Assembly: GCA_903878115.1 (NCBI GenBank)
Contig: CAIRGO010000056.1
Location: forward strand, 1-34,247
DNA length: 34,247 bases
Reading direction: 5' to 3'
Origin: Akkermansiaceae bacterium
GTDB lineage: Bacteria; Verrucomicrobiota; Verrucomicrobiia; Verrucomicrobiales; Akkermansiaceae
Positions 1 to 8,782 of the stretch are shown here, one piece after another. Each line of letters begins with the position of its first letter. The stretch's first letter is position 1. The notes beneath the pieces were generated by a model. It saw only the letters and a list, made by a program, of their open reading frames with translations. It was not told the DNA's origin and did not search any database. The position numbers and the translations under genes are program-made.

Positions 1-180
1 CCTCCACTTCATCCAACCCTGCGGAAAAGCTTGTCAAAACATCCCCAAACAACCATAAAACAACCAAGCGCCGGGTGTCATGAATAATGGCGCAACGACT
101 TAACCTCTCCGGTGTCATTTTTCATTGGCTCAACACGGTTCGCTAAAATAGCACTTCACTTGTCTGTGAAATACCGACAG

Positions 181-1767
181 CTATTTATTCCGGTCCTTGA
201 TCGCATCGATCGCCTGCTGAAAGCTTGTTTTGACTTCCGCATCTGGCGTATTTTTCATTGCTTCCGTCAGTTGCTCAATCGCTTTTGAAGAGCCAATACG
301 CGCAAGAATACGTGCTGCCGACATCCGAATATTATTTGTGCCTTCGTTCAGATGACTGGCAATGAGCACCTCCCCTAGCGGGCCTGCTTTGGTGTAGGTT
401 TCTTCCCATTGGATTGGCTCACTGCGCCACATCTCATCTAGGATCGGATAGATCGCTGGATGACTCCACTTCGTTAAAAATTTCACAGAATCTTGCGGAA
501 TATCGTTATTTTTTTTGTGAAATTCTATCGCTACTTTTGCCAAATCTTCCATAGCTCCATCTTTGCCATCACTCCACACAGAAAATGCCATCGATAGATT
601 TTCTAACATTTCCTTATCGCACCCTGGCAATAGCTCACGCATACGACGAATGATGTCAGCGCGAAACTGCTTTGGTTCTGCCAAGGCCAAACGACGCAGA
701 GCATCATTGATTCGTTTCAGATCGATGCCCTCCAGCTCCATGTAGTTAGACTGATAAAAAGCCGCGTCCGTTTTATCACTTAATTTATCCAGCGGACGTT
801 CCGCAAACAGAGCATTGTCGACACTCACATCGACGAGGAATATTTCGTCAATGGATTGATCTACTTCACCTATGCGTTTGCAGTGCTGCACCAATTCCTT
901 CTGGGTGCATTGAACACCAACTAAGACTACCAAGAAATTACGATCAATGCGCGGATAAAGATGCGAATCTGTAGAAGCACCGGTAACGCGGACCAAGTAA
1001 TTGAAGACCATGTTCGAGTTACTTTCTTGTAATCCACGTAGCCATAAACCCAACACTTTTCCAGACTTTTCAGAACCCAACAACGCGGTTTCCATCGGTC
1101 CGTAGCCACAAGCGTCTTTGAGATCGGCGATTTTTTTGCGCTCATCGCTTTTTCCAGAAGTGATGATTTTATCAGGATTTACAACGATCGGATTGGTGCC
1201 AAGAATTTCGCGAGAACCCTCAGTAAAGAAAATCGGAGTCAACAGGAGTGCAAAAATTCCGATAGAAGAAAATAACATTGCCTTGGCGCGGGAACGTGGG
1301 TTGGCATAGAGAATCATAATCGTGCCGATCACCGCCGAAAAAGCAGCCAATATCAGACGCTGGTCCGTAGTCACGCCAACCATCGATCCGCCTTTTGATC
1401 CTCCCACAATGAGAATCAGCAATACAAATGCCATCACCGCCCCGCCCACAACACCGACCAAAATACGTGCAAATGACACGGGTTCATAAAATGCCGGATT
1501 CGGTGCTTGTGCATACTGCGCTGTTTGCATCGCCTGCGGAGCTTCTAACGAAGTATGCGGATTACGACTGAATTGCGCCAGTGCGGCATCGCGTTTTTCA
1601 CCAGGGTAGGTTTTTCTTTGGCGCACCAGAGAATCATCGTCAACACGGAATTTGTGCTCACATGCTCCGCACTCGACCATACGACCTTTCAATTCAGGCC
1701 CCACCTTAAAGCGTTGACCGCAATCAGGGCAGCGAATTTGTATTTGTGCGTTATCAATATCAGACAT
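181..1767 (-). CDS. zinc-ribbon, membrane and HEAT-repeat protein of unknown function
   Basis: The 528-residue product begins with an MJ0042-type zinc ribbon: paired CxxC motifs at Cys13/Cys16 and Cys33/Cys36. A low-complexity Gln/Ala-rich stretch follows. Three hydrophobic segments lie at about residues 99-123, 138-155 and 163-184. The long C-terminal part is soluble and ends in a HEAT-like helical repeat (about 470-520). The N-terminal ribbon is probably cytoplasmic. Proteins with this ribbon-membrane architecture are common in Planctomycetes and Verrucomicrobia and most have no assigned role. The start lies only 32 bp from the divergent start of the next gene, so the two promoters must overlap or lie inside coding sequence. 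The gene is certain, the function unknown. Confidence 0.85.
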   Translation of the reverse strand: MSDIDNAQIQIRCPDCGQRFKVGPELKGRMVECGACEHKFRVDDDSLVRQRKTYPGEKRDAALAQFSRNPHTSLEAPQAMQTAQYAQAPNPAFYEPVSFARILVGVVGGAVMAFVLLILIVGGSKGGSMVGVTTDQRLILAAFSAVIGTIMILYANPRSRAKAMLFSSIGIFALLLTPIFFTEGSREILGTNPIVVNPDKIITSGKSDERKKIADLKDACGYGPMETALLGSEKSGKVLGLWLRGLQESNSNMVFNYLVRVTGASTDSHLYPRIDRNFLVVLVGVQCTQKELVQHCKRIGEVDQSIDEIFLVDVSVDNALFAERPLDKLSDKTDAAFYQSNYMELEGIDLKRINDALRRLALAEPKQFRADIIRRMRELLPGCDKEMLENLSMAFSVWSDGKDGAMEDLAKVAIEFHKKNNDIPQDSVKFLTKWSHPAIYPILDEMWRSEPIQWEETYTKAGPLGEVLIASHLNEGTNNIRMSAARILARIGSSKAIEQLTEAMKNTPDAEVKTSFQQAIDAIKDRNK

Positions 1768-1799
1768 GCTTGCTAGATAAATAGTGCATTTTTGCCCTT

Positions 1800-2582
1800 A
1801 TGGCAACACCAAGCTCAAGCCAAACAAAAAATTCTCAGCGAACACTTGCTCACCTCGTCATACCTGTGCAATATATCTCCGTGCGGGAACAAATTCAACA
1901 ATTGCTAGTTTTACAAGAGCGGGATCAAAAACTTCTTATCATCGCTCGCGACCTTGAGCGCATTCCTCGTGATGAAGCGCATGCCAATTCTGCTCTCGCA
2001 GGTGATCAAGCTACTTTAGCAAAAGCCATCGATACGCTCAGACACTGCGAAGTGGATACAAAAAAAGTGGAACTGGATATCGCCACGAGAAAAACCACGA
2101 TTTTGCGTTTGCGTCAGCAACAATTTGAAACGCGGAAAAATGAAGAATACACCGCGCTCGGCAATGAAGTGATTCGTTACGAAAAAGAAATCGACCGCCT
2201 GGAGACCACCGAACTGGAATTCATGGAAAAAGCCGATGAACTAAGGCTGAAAGTCAAAGAAGCCGAGGCGCAACTCAAACGCTCCCAAACCCTTGTCAAT
2301 GACGACCTTGCCGACTTGGCTAACAAAAAAGAGCAACTCCTGGCCCGCAAGCAAGAACTGCAAAAAGAACGCAGCGAACTTTCTGCCTTGATTGATGCGG
2401 AAGTAGTCCCCCTTTACGAGCGATTGATGAAAGGAAAAAATGGATCTGCTCTCGTGCAAGTAGCGGGAGGTTTGTGCTGTGGATGCCACATGAAACTTGT
2501 CCCCAGCACGCTGGTGAAAGTCCTAGGCGGAGTAGAATTAACTCAATGCGAAAACTGCGGGCGTATTCTCTATCCTGAATAG
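1800..2582 (+). CDS. coiled-coil C4-type zinc ribbon protein (DUF164-like)
   Basis: The product is up to 260 residues. Most of it is a long charged coiled coil rich in Lys, Glu, Gln and Leu (about residues 30-200). It ends in a zinc ribbon with CCGCHM and CENCG cysteine pairs, the layout of the zf-RING_7/DUF164 family, which is often proposed to bind nucleic acid. The start is uncertain. ATG at 1800 adds about 27 residues that do not resemble the family, and the coiled coil really begins at an in-frame GTG at 1881, giving about 233 residues. Neither start has a clear ribosome binding site. dapL follows about 70 bp downstream in the same direction, so the two may be co-transcribed. Confidence 0.8.
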   Translation: MATPSSSQTKNSQRTLAHLVIPVQYISVREQIQQLLVLQERDQKLLIIARDLERIPRDEAHANSALAGDQATLAKAIDTLRHCEVDTKKVELDIATRKTTILRLRQQQFETRKNEEYTALGNEVIRYEKEIDRLETTELEFMEKADELRLKVKEAEAQLKRSQTLVNDDLADLANKKEQLLARKQELQKERSELSALIDAEVVPLYERLMKGKNGSALVQVAGGLCCGCHMKLVPSTLVKVLGGVELTQCENCGRILYPE

Positions 2583-2651
2583 AAAATTGTTAGAGAAAAC
2601 TTCCATTTCTCCCTTGTCACTGGCGCATTCCTGATTTATCCCTGCCCCGCC

Positions 2652-3881
2652 ATGGCATTAGTAAACGAAAATTTTCTCAAACTCAAAGCGGGATATTTAT
2701 TTCCTGAAATCGCACGACGCGTCACCGCTTTCCAACAGGAAAACCCCGAAAAAGCCAAACGCTTGATCCGTTGCGGCATCGGCGATGTGACCGAGGCATT
2801 GCCAGATGCCTGCATCAAGGCCATGCATCAAGGCGTGGACGAACTCGCTGATCGCAGCACATTCAAAGGCTACGGCCCTGAGCAAGGATATGCTTTCCTG
2901 CGCGATGCCATCGCGGAACATCAATACGCGGGTCTGAACATCAGTGCGGATGAAATTTTTATTTCCGATGGCTCCAAATGCGATACGGGAAATATCTTGG
3001 ACATTTTTGGCAAAGGCAACAGCATCGCCATCACCGACCCTGTTTATCCCGTTTATGTGGATACCAATGTCATGGCGGGCAATACCGGCGACGCCGATGA
3101 AACAGGTGCCTATGCGGGCCTCGTCTATCTGCGTTGTGATGCCGCCAATGGCTTTGTCGCAGCACCACCTAGCGAAAAAGTAGATCTGGTTTATTTGTGC
3201 TTCCCTAACAATCCCACTGGTGCCGTAGCTACTCGTGCTCAACTCACCGAGTGGGTCAACTATGCGATTGCGAACGATACCATCATTCTTTTCGATAGTG
3301 CCTACGAGGCATTCGTGCAAGATGAAAACGTGCCGCGTTCGATCTATGAAATCGCTGGCGCTCATCAATGTGCGATCGAGTTCCGCTCCTTCTCAAAACA
3401 CGGTGGATTCACTGGTGTTCGCTGCGCCTATACGGTCATCCCCAAAACCCTCACCGGAGCGACCCATGATGGGCAGCGCATCGCCTTGCATCAACTCTGG
3501 TCACGTCGTCATAGCACCAAGTTCAATGGAGCTAGTTACCCCGTGCAAAAAGCCGCAGCCGCGCTTTTCACGCCGGAAGGCAAGCAACAAGTGGCCGAAC
3601 TCATCGAGCATTACATGGGAAATGCCAGCTTGCTTCGTGAAGCCTGCCAACGTGCAGGGTTACCCGTTTTTGGTGGCGAAAATGCACCATACGTATGGGT
3701 CGGCTGCCCGAGCGGAAAAACCTCGTGGCAGATGTTTGACCACATGCTTCATGAAGCCCAAGTAGTCATAACCCCCGGCTCAGGCTTCGGTGCTGGTGGC
3801 GAAGGCTGGTTCCGCATTTCCGCATTTAATTCACGCGCCAATGTCGAAGAAGTCTGCCAGCGCATCGCTGCGATGCTGTGA
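2652..3881 (+). CDS. dapL: LL-diaminopimelate aminotransferase
   Basis: A 409-residue fold-type I PLP aminotransferase, the usual length for DapL. It converts L-tetrahydrodipicolinate to LL-2,6-diaminopimelate in one step, feeding lysine and peptidoglycan synthesis. Visible hallmarks are the N-terminal [19 protein letters not shown]-type opening, the [13 protein letters not shown] segment, a [15 protein letters not shown] substrate loop, CFPNNPTGA, the PLP-contacting FDSAYEAF motif and the Schiff-base lysine in [10 protein letters not shown]. The last motif has HGG where many relatives have TAG. The DapL route is typical of Verrucomicrobiota, Chlamydiae, plants and some other bacteria, which supports the lineage call. 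ATG 2652 gives the expected N terminus. Confidence 0.96.
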   Translation: MALVNENFLKLKAGYLFPEIARRVTAFQQENPEKAKRLIRCGIGDVTEALPDACIKAMHQGVDELADRSTFKGYGPEQGYAFLRDAIAEHQYAGLNISADEIFISDGSKCDTGNILDIFGKGNSIAITDPVYPVYVDTNVMAGNTGDADETGAYAGLVYLRCDAANGFVAAPPSEKVDLVYLCFPNNPTGAVATRAQLTEWVNYAIANDTIILFDSAYEAFVQDENVPRSIYEIAGAHQCAIEFRSFSKHGGFTGVRCAYTVIPKTLTGATHDGQRIALHQLWSRRHSTKFNGASYPVQKAAAALFTPEGKQQVAELIEHYMGNASLLREACQRAGLPVFGGENAPYVWVGCPSGKTSWQMFDHMLHEAQVVITPGSGFGAGGEGWFRISAFNSRANVEEVCQRIAAML

Positions 3882-3934
3882 TCAATGGAACGGGAGCTCG
3901 GCCATCTTGGCGGTGGCTAATGCAACATTTTCTT

Positions 3935-4053
3935 ATCTGTGTAAATCAGTGAAATCTGTGGTGATAATCGCCCTCGTTTTGCAGACTGCATTTTCACGAA
4001 TTATGATTGTAGCATCATAACTCCTCTTCCTCTGCGTCTCTGCGTCTCTGCGC
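3935..4053. repeat. intergenic repeat-like sequence
   Basis: Two low-complexity elements follow dapL. At 3935-3962, ATCTGTG/AATCTGTGGT-like half repeats occur twice around a short spacer. At 4030-4053 an 8-bp unit CTCTGCGT is repeated three times in tandem, the last copy ending in C. From memory, very similar strings recur between genes in many environmental bacterial genomes. That recollection cannot be tested here. No gene is seen in 3882-4162. Confidence 0.5.
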
Positions 4054-4162
4054 GATAAAAAAACTCCTATGGCCGACGAATTTTAGACCAAGTTGATCAC
4101 AGCCGTCCCACAGGAAATTATTTTAGTGGCTGGCGGGCTGATCCCACACAGGATCGACCCTA

Positions 4163-4450
4163 ATGAAAAAGAAACAACCAGCCAAGCGAGATGCCATCGT
4201 ATTAAGCGGAATTTGTAAGCTCATTCCTGAGCATCTTGTCTCAAAGCTCGCGCGACAATATGCGATCGATCAACAAGCTCGCACGTTTAGCCCGTGGAGC
4301 CATGTCGTGAGCCTCCTTTACGCGCAACTCACCCACGCCGTAGGACTCAATGATGTCTGCGATGGCCTCGCTCATCACGCCACCAAACTTGCCACCATTC
4401 GCGGCGCAACGCCTCCCGCCAAAAAGCAAATTACTAGAAATAAATCTTGA
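4163..4450 (+). mobile_element. truncated IS4-family transposase, N-terminal DUF4372 part
   Basis: A 95-residue ORF matches the N-terminal DUF4372 region of IS4-type transposases. It has the RTFSPWSHVVSLLYAQLTH segment, the GLNDVCDGL helix and the LATIRGATPP stretch that precedes the catalytic DDE domain. It then runs out of homology and stops, so the whole catalytic domain is missing. It is a dead fragment, not a functional element. No terminal repeat or target duplication was identified. It lies just upstream of the GC-rich 4738-8329 unit. Confidence 0.75.
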
Positions 4451-4737
4451 CAAAGCGGTCGGAAGAACTATGCCTCGATTAGATAAATTTGACCGTCAAA
4501 ACCAGAAACTTCCGTCGCGATGCCGCTGTTGTGTCGCGTTTTTTCTACTTTGCAAACGACTCACTCGGCACTTTTCACTTATTTCTCAGCCTGCGGTCCG
4601 GCCACCGGATCTGCCAGCGGCTTTCACCCAAGAATGCAAATTCCTAGCAATATGTGAGCGATGCCATGGAGCGCAAGAAACGGACGCACCAGAAGCAGGA
4701 TCGGCCAACCATCACCAACCAAAGAAAACACAATACG

Positions 4738-7227
4738 ATGAAACGATATTTAATTTCGATACTACTAGTGACCGCCGTCCCATTGGGCTCCCCTGCCAAT
4801 ACGTTGCCCGCCGGCAAGGATTCTAAGGAATTCATGATCGGAGTGACTGGCATTCTCGCCGATATTACTGACGGAGTGCTGCGGGTGACGCAGGTCACCC
4901 CGACTACCCCCGCGGCCGGCAAGTTAGATAAAGGGGATGTATTGTTGGCTGTGAACGGCACGTCGCTGGAGATGCAGGATCCGCGCCATCCGCTGGGCTT
5001 TGCGATCGACGCGGCCGAGGGCCGCGACGGCAAGATGAAGTTCACGATCCGCCGCAGCGAGCACCAACAGACGGTGGTGATCCAACTCGACCCCATCGGC
5101 AGCTACAGTCCGACGTTTCCGGCCAATTGCAGGAAATCGCAGCGGATCGTGGACGACACTGCGGCGTTCATCCTCAAGCAGGGCGGACCCGAAGACGGTA
5201 TCACCGGCAACCTTGAAGGGCTATTTCTGCTTTCCACAGGCGATAAAAAATATCTACCCGCCATCGAAAAATACGCCGTCAGCCTCGCCGCGGGCAAGGC
5301 CGGCACCAGCACCTGGAGCATCGGCTACAGCGGTATTTTCCTCGGTGAATACTACCTTGCAACCGGCGACAAGCGGGTCCTGCCGGCACTTAAAGCCAGA
5401 TGCGACGCGCTCAGCGCTGGCCAGTATTACGGCGGCTGGGGCCACGGCACCGATCACTGCGGGCCGGGCTATGTCACCGGCGGTCTGTTGAACGCCGCCG
5501 GCGACCAGGCGCTGACGACGCTGGTGCTGGCGCGCGAGTGCGGCGTGGACGTCAACGAAAAAACCTACGATGATGCGTTGAGTTTATTCTTTCGTTTCGC
5601 CGGGCGGGGCGGAGTGCCCTACGGCGATCATCATCCCGAGTTATGGTGGGCTTCAAATGGCAAGAACGGTGGACTGGCCTCTGCCCTAACATTGCTGCCC
5701 GACCCGAAGTTTCAGGCCGGAGCCCAGTTGCTTGCTCTGGACGAGACCGATTCCTACGACGACAGCGAGACTGGGCATGGCTCGACCTTCGGCAACATGA
5801 CCTGGCGCAACATCGTCGATGTGATAGTCCCCGCCGAGCACATAGATTCGTATCGCCGCCACAAGGACAAGCTGATCTGGTTTTTCGAAATGTCGCGCAT
5901 GCCAGGTGGCGGCTTCCGCACGCCTTGGTATCCAGGCTCTGGACCCATCGGCAAAGAGCCTCATTATCAGACCGGCCTGATGGCGATGGCCTACACCGCA
6001 CAACTCAAAAACCTGCGGATCTGCGGCAAGCCGCGCACCCAGTTCAGCGTGCCACACCGGCCCACCGCGGTCGAACAATCACTGGCGAGCGACGATTTCC
6101 TGCGGACCGACTTCATCGAGGGTGCCGTCATCGAGGAGCAGCCGCATGAGATCGCGGAGGTGTTCATGACCCTTTACAACGCCGACGGCTCGGTCTTTTC
6201 CACCACCCCCAAGGCGGAAGCCAACGACGTACGCAAGAAGCGGATGCCCGCCACGTGGTATGCCAAGCTGATGCGCCACTATTCGCCGACGGTGCGTGAC
6301 TGGGCGGCCCACGGGCTGGGCTTCCTCGGCGAGGAGGCGATCCCGGAGATCCGCAAGGCGCTCGCCAGCAAGGACGGGCGGCTGCGGGTGGCCGGCCTCG
6401 ACGCCATCAGCTGCACCGGCGGCTGGGGCATCGGCAGGACGACATCGAACATCACGCCCGCGATGATCAGCGAACACTTCCTTCCGCAGATCCTGGCACC
6501 GCTCAAGGATCCCAAGGCACCAATGTGGGAGAAGCGCCACGCCCTCATGGCCTTGGGCTGCTGCGACGTCGCAACCATCACGGCCAACCTCCATCTGATC
6601 AAGCCTTACCTCGGGGACAAGGAATGGTGGTTACGAGCCTCGGCGTTTGAAGCCTTGCAGCCGATCATTCCCGAAACCGAGGCTTTCCGCTCGCTGCTGC
6701 CCGCGATGCTGGCGAGCTATGACGCCGACAGCAACCTGCCTAGCCGCCGCTGGGGCGCGACGAACCTGTTCAAAAAGGCCATTGAGAAGAACCCGGCGCT
6801 CAAGGCTGAACTCGTCAACGGCATGGCCGAGTCGGTCAACCGCATCAAACTCCGCGAGGGCTTCAAGCAGCCGATCGACATCAACAACATCTTCGAGACG
6901 TTCCGCTACGTGAACATGAAGAAGACCCCGGAAAACGCCATTCCGCTGCTGCCGGCCATCGAGCGGATCTATACGGACATGGAAGACCTACCGGCCAGTT
7001 GGACGATCCTCGGCGACCGTTGGGACAACCTCGGCCTGGTCAAAGCCGCCGCCCAGCTGGGCGAAGGCGGCAGACCGTTCATCGCGAGCATGAAGCGAAT
7101 TCAACCGTATCTGGAGTCCCGCCCGAAAAACAGCAAACAAGGTGCCACCCTCCAGAACGCCCTCGAAGCACTGAAAGAGGCCGTCAAGACCTACGAAGAA
7201 AAATACGGCGAGGTTAAAATCAACTAA
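4738..7227 (+). CDS. exported PDZ / DUF6288-like protein with HEAT-like C terminus
   Basis: The product is 829 residues from ATG 4738, chosen because it starts a good signal peptide (MKRYLISILLVTAVPLGS); upstream in-frame codons give only a charged tail. A PDZ-like domain follows (about 30-115, with LDKGDVLLAVNG). A large helical domain then contains conserved-looking GWGHGTDHCGPGY and GGVPYGDHHPELWW segments, and HEAT-like repeats occupy about 500-750. This order resembles DUF6288 proteins of PVC bacteria, whose activity is not established. Hand counting gives about 75% GC at 6301-6420, far above the neighbours and consistent with transfer. The SASA esterase starts 31 bp downstream, so the two probably form one unit. 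Periplasmic or extracellular location is inferred. Confidence 0.8.
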   Translation: MKRYLISILLVTAVPLGSPANTLPAGKDSKEFMIGVTGILADITDGVLRVTQVTPTTPAAGKLDKGDVLLAVNGTSLEMQDPRHPLGFAIDAAEGRDGKMKFTIRRSEHQQTVVIQLDPIGSYSPTFPANCRKSQRIVDDTAAFILKQGGPEDGITGNLEGLFLLSTGDKKYLPAIEKYAVSLAAGKAGTSTWSIGYSGIFLGEYYLATGDKRVLPALKARCDALSAGQYYGGWGHGTDHCGPGYVTGGLLNAAGDQALTTLVLARECGVDVNEKTYDDALSLFFRFAGRGGVPYGDHHPELWWASNGKNGGLASALTLLPDPKFQAGAQLLALDETDSYDDSETGHGSTFGNMTWRNIVDVIVPAEHIDSYRRHKDKLIWFFEMSRMPGGGFRTPWYPGSGPIGKEPHYQTGLMAMAYTAQLKNLRICGKPRTQFSVPHRPTAVEQSLASDDFLRTDFIEGAVIEEQPHEIAEVFMTLYNADGSVFSTTPKAEANDVRKKRMPATWYAKLMRHYSPTVRDWAAHGLGFLGEEAIPEIRKALASKDGRLRVAGLDAISCTGGWGIGRTTSNITPAMISEHFLPQILAPLKDPKAPMWEKRHALMALGCCDVATITANLHLIKPYLGDKEWWLRASAFEALQPIIPETEAFRSLLPAMLASYDADSNLPSRRWGATNLFKKAIEKNPALKAELVNGMAESVNRIKLREGFKQPIDINNIFETFRYVNMKKTPENAIPLLPAIERIYTDMEDLPASWTILGDRWDNLGLVKAAAQLGEGGRPFIASMKRIQPYLESRPKNSKQGATLQNALEALKEAVKTYEEKYGEVKIN

Positions 7228-7228
7228 C

Positions 7229-7255
7229 ACCACAACCACCACAACCACCACAACA
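7229..7255 (+). repeat. three tandem copies of ACCACAACC
   Basis: The gap between the stop of the DUF6288-like gene and the esterase start is almost entirely three 9-bp units ACCACAACC, the last ending in A. No Shine-Dalgarno sequence fits in this spacer, so translation of the esterase may rely on coupling or on an unstructured A/C-rich leader. Confidence 0.85.
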
Positions 7256-7258
7256 ATT

Positions 7259-8329
7259 ATGAAGACACACCTCCGAATAATGACGCTGTCCCTGTCCCTT
7301 GCGACGGCACTTGCGATCGCCCCCCCTGCCCTAGCCGAAAAAACCGTCAAGGTATTCATCCTGGCCGGCCAATCGAACATGGAGGGTAAGGCGAAAAACA
7401 GCCTGCTCGAGTTTCAGGCGACCGATCCGAAAACCAAGGACTTTTTCGCCCACCTGCGCAAGGGCGACGCGTGGATCGTCCGCGACGACGTGTTTATCAA
7501 GTATCTTGACCGCAAGGGAGGCTTGACGATAGGCTACGGATCACCAGATTCTACTGGCTTAGAACTCGAGTTCGGCACCGTCATGGGCAACCACTTCGAC
7601 GAACCCGTCGTTCTGATCAAGGCCGCGTGGGGTGGCCACTCGCTCTACAAGAATTTCCGCCCGCCCTCGGCTGGCCTGCCTTCCGAGGCGTTGCTCAAAG
7701 CGGAACTAGAAAAATCTCAAGACAATATCCGCAAGCAGAACGAAAAGAACAAGGGCAAACAGGCTCCGCTTCCCACGATGGAAGACATCAAGGCAGGTTA
7801 TGGCACTTCCTACCGCAACATGATGAAGGAAGTCAAAGACACTTTCGACAATTACGAGACGCTGTTTCCATTACTTAAGGGTAAGCAGATCGAATTGGCC
7901 GGGTTCGTCTGGTTCCAAGGCTTCAATGACATGTTCGGCGACCAGGCGCCCGGCGAATATGCCGCCAACATGGAGCACTTCATCAAGGACGTCCGCAAGG
8001 ACCTCAAGGTGCCGAAGCTGCCCTTCGTCATAGGAGCCCTCGGGCAGAACGGCTCCAAGCCCGCCAATGGCACAATGGAGACCATCCAGAACGCCCAACT
8101 CGCCATGAACGAAATCCCGGAATTCAAGGGCAACGTGAAGACAATCCGCACCGACGTCCTCGCCGACAAAGCCGCCGAAGCCCTCATCGAGGGGTGGAAG
8201 AACCATTTCGAGGAATGGAAAAAGGTCGGGTCGGACCACGGTTACCACTATCTCGGAAGCGCCATCTGGTTCACCCGCATCGGCCATGCTATGGGCGGCA
8301 CCATGCAGGACCTCATGACGGGTAAGTGA
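7259..8329 (+). CDS. secreted SASA-family carbohydrate acetylesterase
   Basis: A 356-residue protein with a signal peptide ending near PPALA-EK. It belongs to the sialate O-acetylesterase / DUF303 (SASA) group of SGNH-like hydrolases. The nucleophile motif GQSNMEG places Ser39 as catalytic. A WFQGFND block occupies the usual WxQGE position, with Phe in place of Glu, and a C-terminal SDHGYHYLGSAIW segment supplies the likely Asp326/His330 pair. The likely role is removal of acetyl groups from glycans outside the cytoplasm. True sialate specificity should not be assumed, because most environmental members act on plant or algal polysaccharides. It pairs with the upstream DUF6288-like gene and shares its high GC. 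Confidence 0.88.
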   Translation: MKTHLRIMTLSLSLATALAIAPPALAEKTVKVFILAGQSNMEGKAKNSLLEFQATDPKTKDFFAHLRKGDAWIVRDDVFIKYLDRKGGLTIGYGSPDSTGLELEFGTVMGNHFDEPVVLIKAAWGGHSLYKNFRPPSAGLPSEALLKAELEKSQDNIRKQNEKNKGKQAPLPTMEDIKAGYGTSYRNMMKEVKDTFDNYETLFPLLKGKQIELAGFVWFQGFNDMFGDQAPGEYAANMEHFIKDVRKDLKVPKLPFVIGALGQNGSKPANGTMETIQNAQLAMNEIPEFKGNVKTIRTDVLADKAAEALIEGWKNHFEEWKKVGSDHGYHYLGSAIWFTRIGHAMGGTMQDLMTGK

Positions 8330-8360
8330 ACGCCTTTAGCCAACCTGCCAGTGGGGCGTT
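8329..8360 (+). terminator. possible terminator after the SASA gene
   Basis: AACGCC at 8329-8334 and GGCGTT at 8355-8360 can pair across a 20-base loop that holds further partial pairing (CCA/TGG). The downstream sequence is only weakly T-rich, so the call is tentative. Confidence 0.3.
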
Positions 8361-8434
8361 TAGTTTGTAATCACCATGTGAATGGCACTGGTTCTGTCTC
8401 TGGGGTCTCTCTGGGGTCAGATGCGGTGATGAAA

Positions 8435-8617
8435 TCAAGCGCTTTTTTCATGTTTTTTAAGATATTCAGGATCGAAAGGTTTTTGATGCTTTAGCACCCC
8501 GTAAATGATGGGGAGGAGTCCTTCAATCGGGCGTTTTCGTACTGCTACTGGCTTGCCTTCTCGCCACTTATTCTTTTTTTCCAAGGCTTTCCATCCACCA
8601 TAGATCAAACCCAAAAA
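8435..8617 (-). mobile_element. decayed IS110-family transposase C-terminal tail
   Basis: Reading minus from 8617 gives 60 codons before TGA at 8435-8437, preceded in frame by a stop. The segment contains REGKPVAVRKRP, IIYGVLKHQKPFDPEYL and a charged tail. The GKP...LLxIIYGVLKxxKPFDP pattern is that of the C terminus of IS110/IS116/IS902 transposases. The catalytic DEDD domain and the rest of the Tnp_20 domain are absent. A different minus frame is open across part of this region (8568-8837), but it shows no family features and is probably incidental. The rest of 8361-8738 holds nothing recognisable. Confidence 0.5.
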
Positions 8618-8738
8618 CTAACCAAGCCGTAACAAGTCGCTCCGCCTTGGAATGATTCGTTTTCTTTTCAATAAAGCGATGATCGATGAGGGTGAGTTTA
8701 CAAAACTTGATGGCTGAAATCGCTAGCAAAATAGACAG

Positions 8739-8755
8739 GGAGGCGGGACGCCTCC
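8739..8755 (-). terminator. strong hairpin downstream of the TauE/SafE gene
   Basis: GGAGGCG-GGA-CGCCTCC is a perfect 7-bp stem with a 3-base loop. It lies 27 bp past the stop of the minus-strand exporter gene. In that direction the stem is followed by a T-rich stretch (TGTCTATTTTG), which fits an intrinsic terminator for the 14.1-to-8.8 kb cluster. It could instead be a REP-like intergenic palindrome. Confidence 0.5.
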
Positions 8756-8782
8756 GCCACGTTTTGACACCAATCAATTCCC

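Noticed and set aside
2697-3368. 223-codon antisense open frame inside dapL
   Set aside because: It is a complete shadow of a certain gene and shows no family motifs.
5552-6602. Long antisense and alternate frames inside the DUF6288-like gene
   Set aside because: High GC lowers stop frequency; the products are Arg/His-rich with no recognisable domain.
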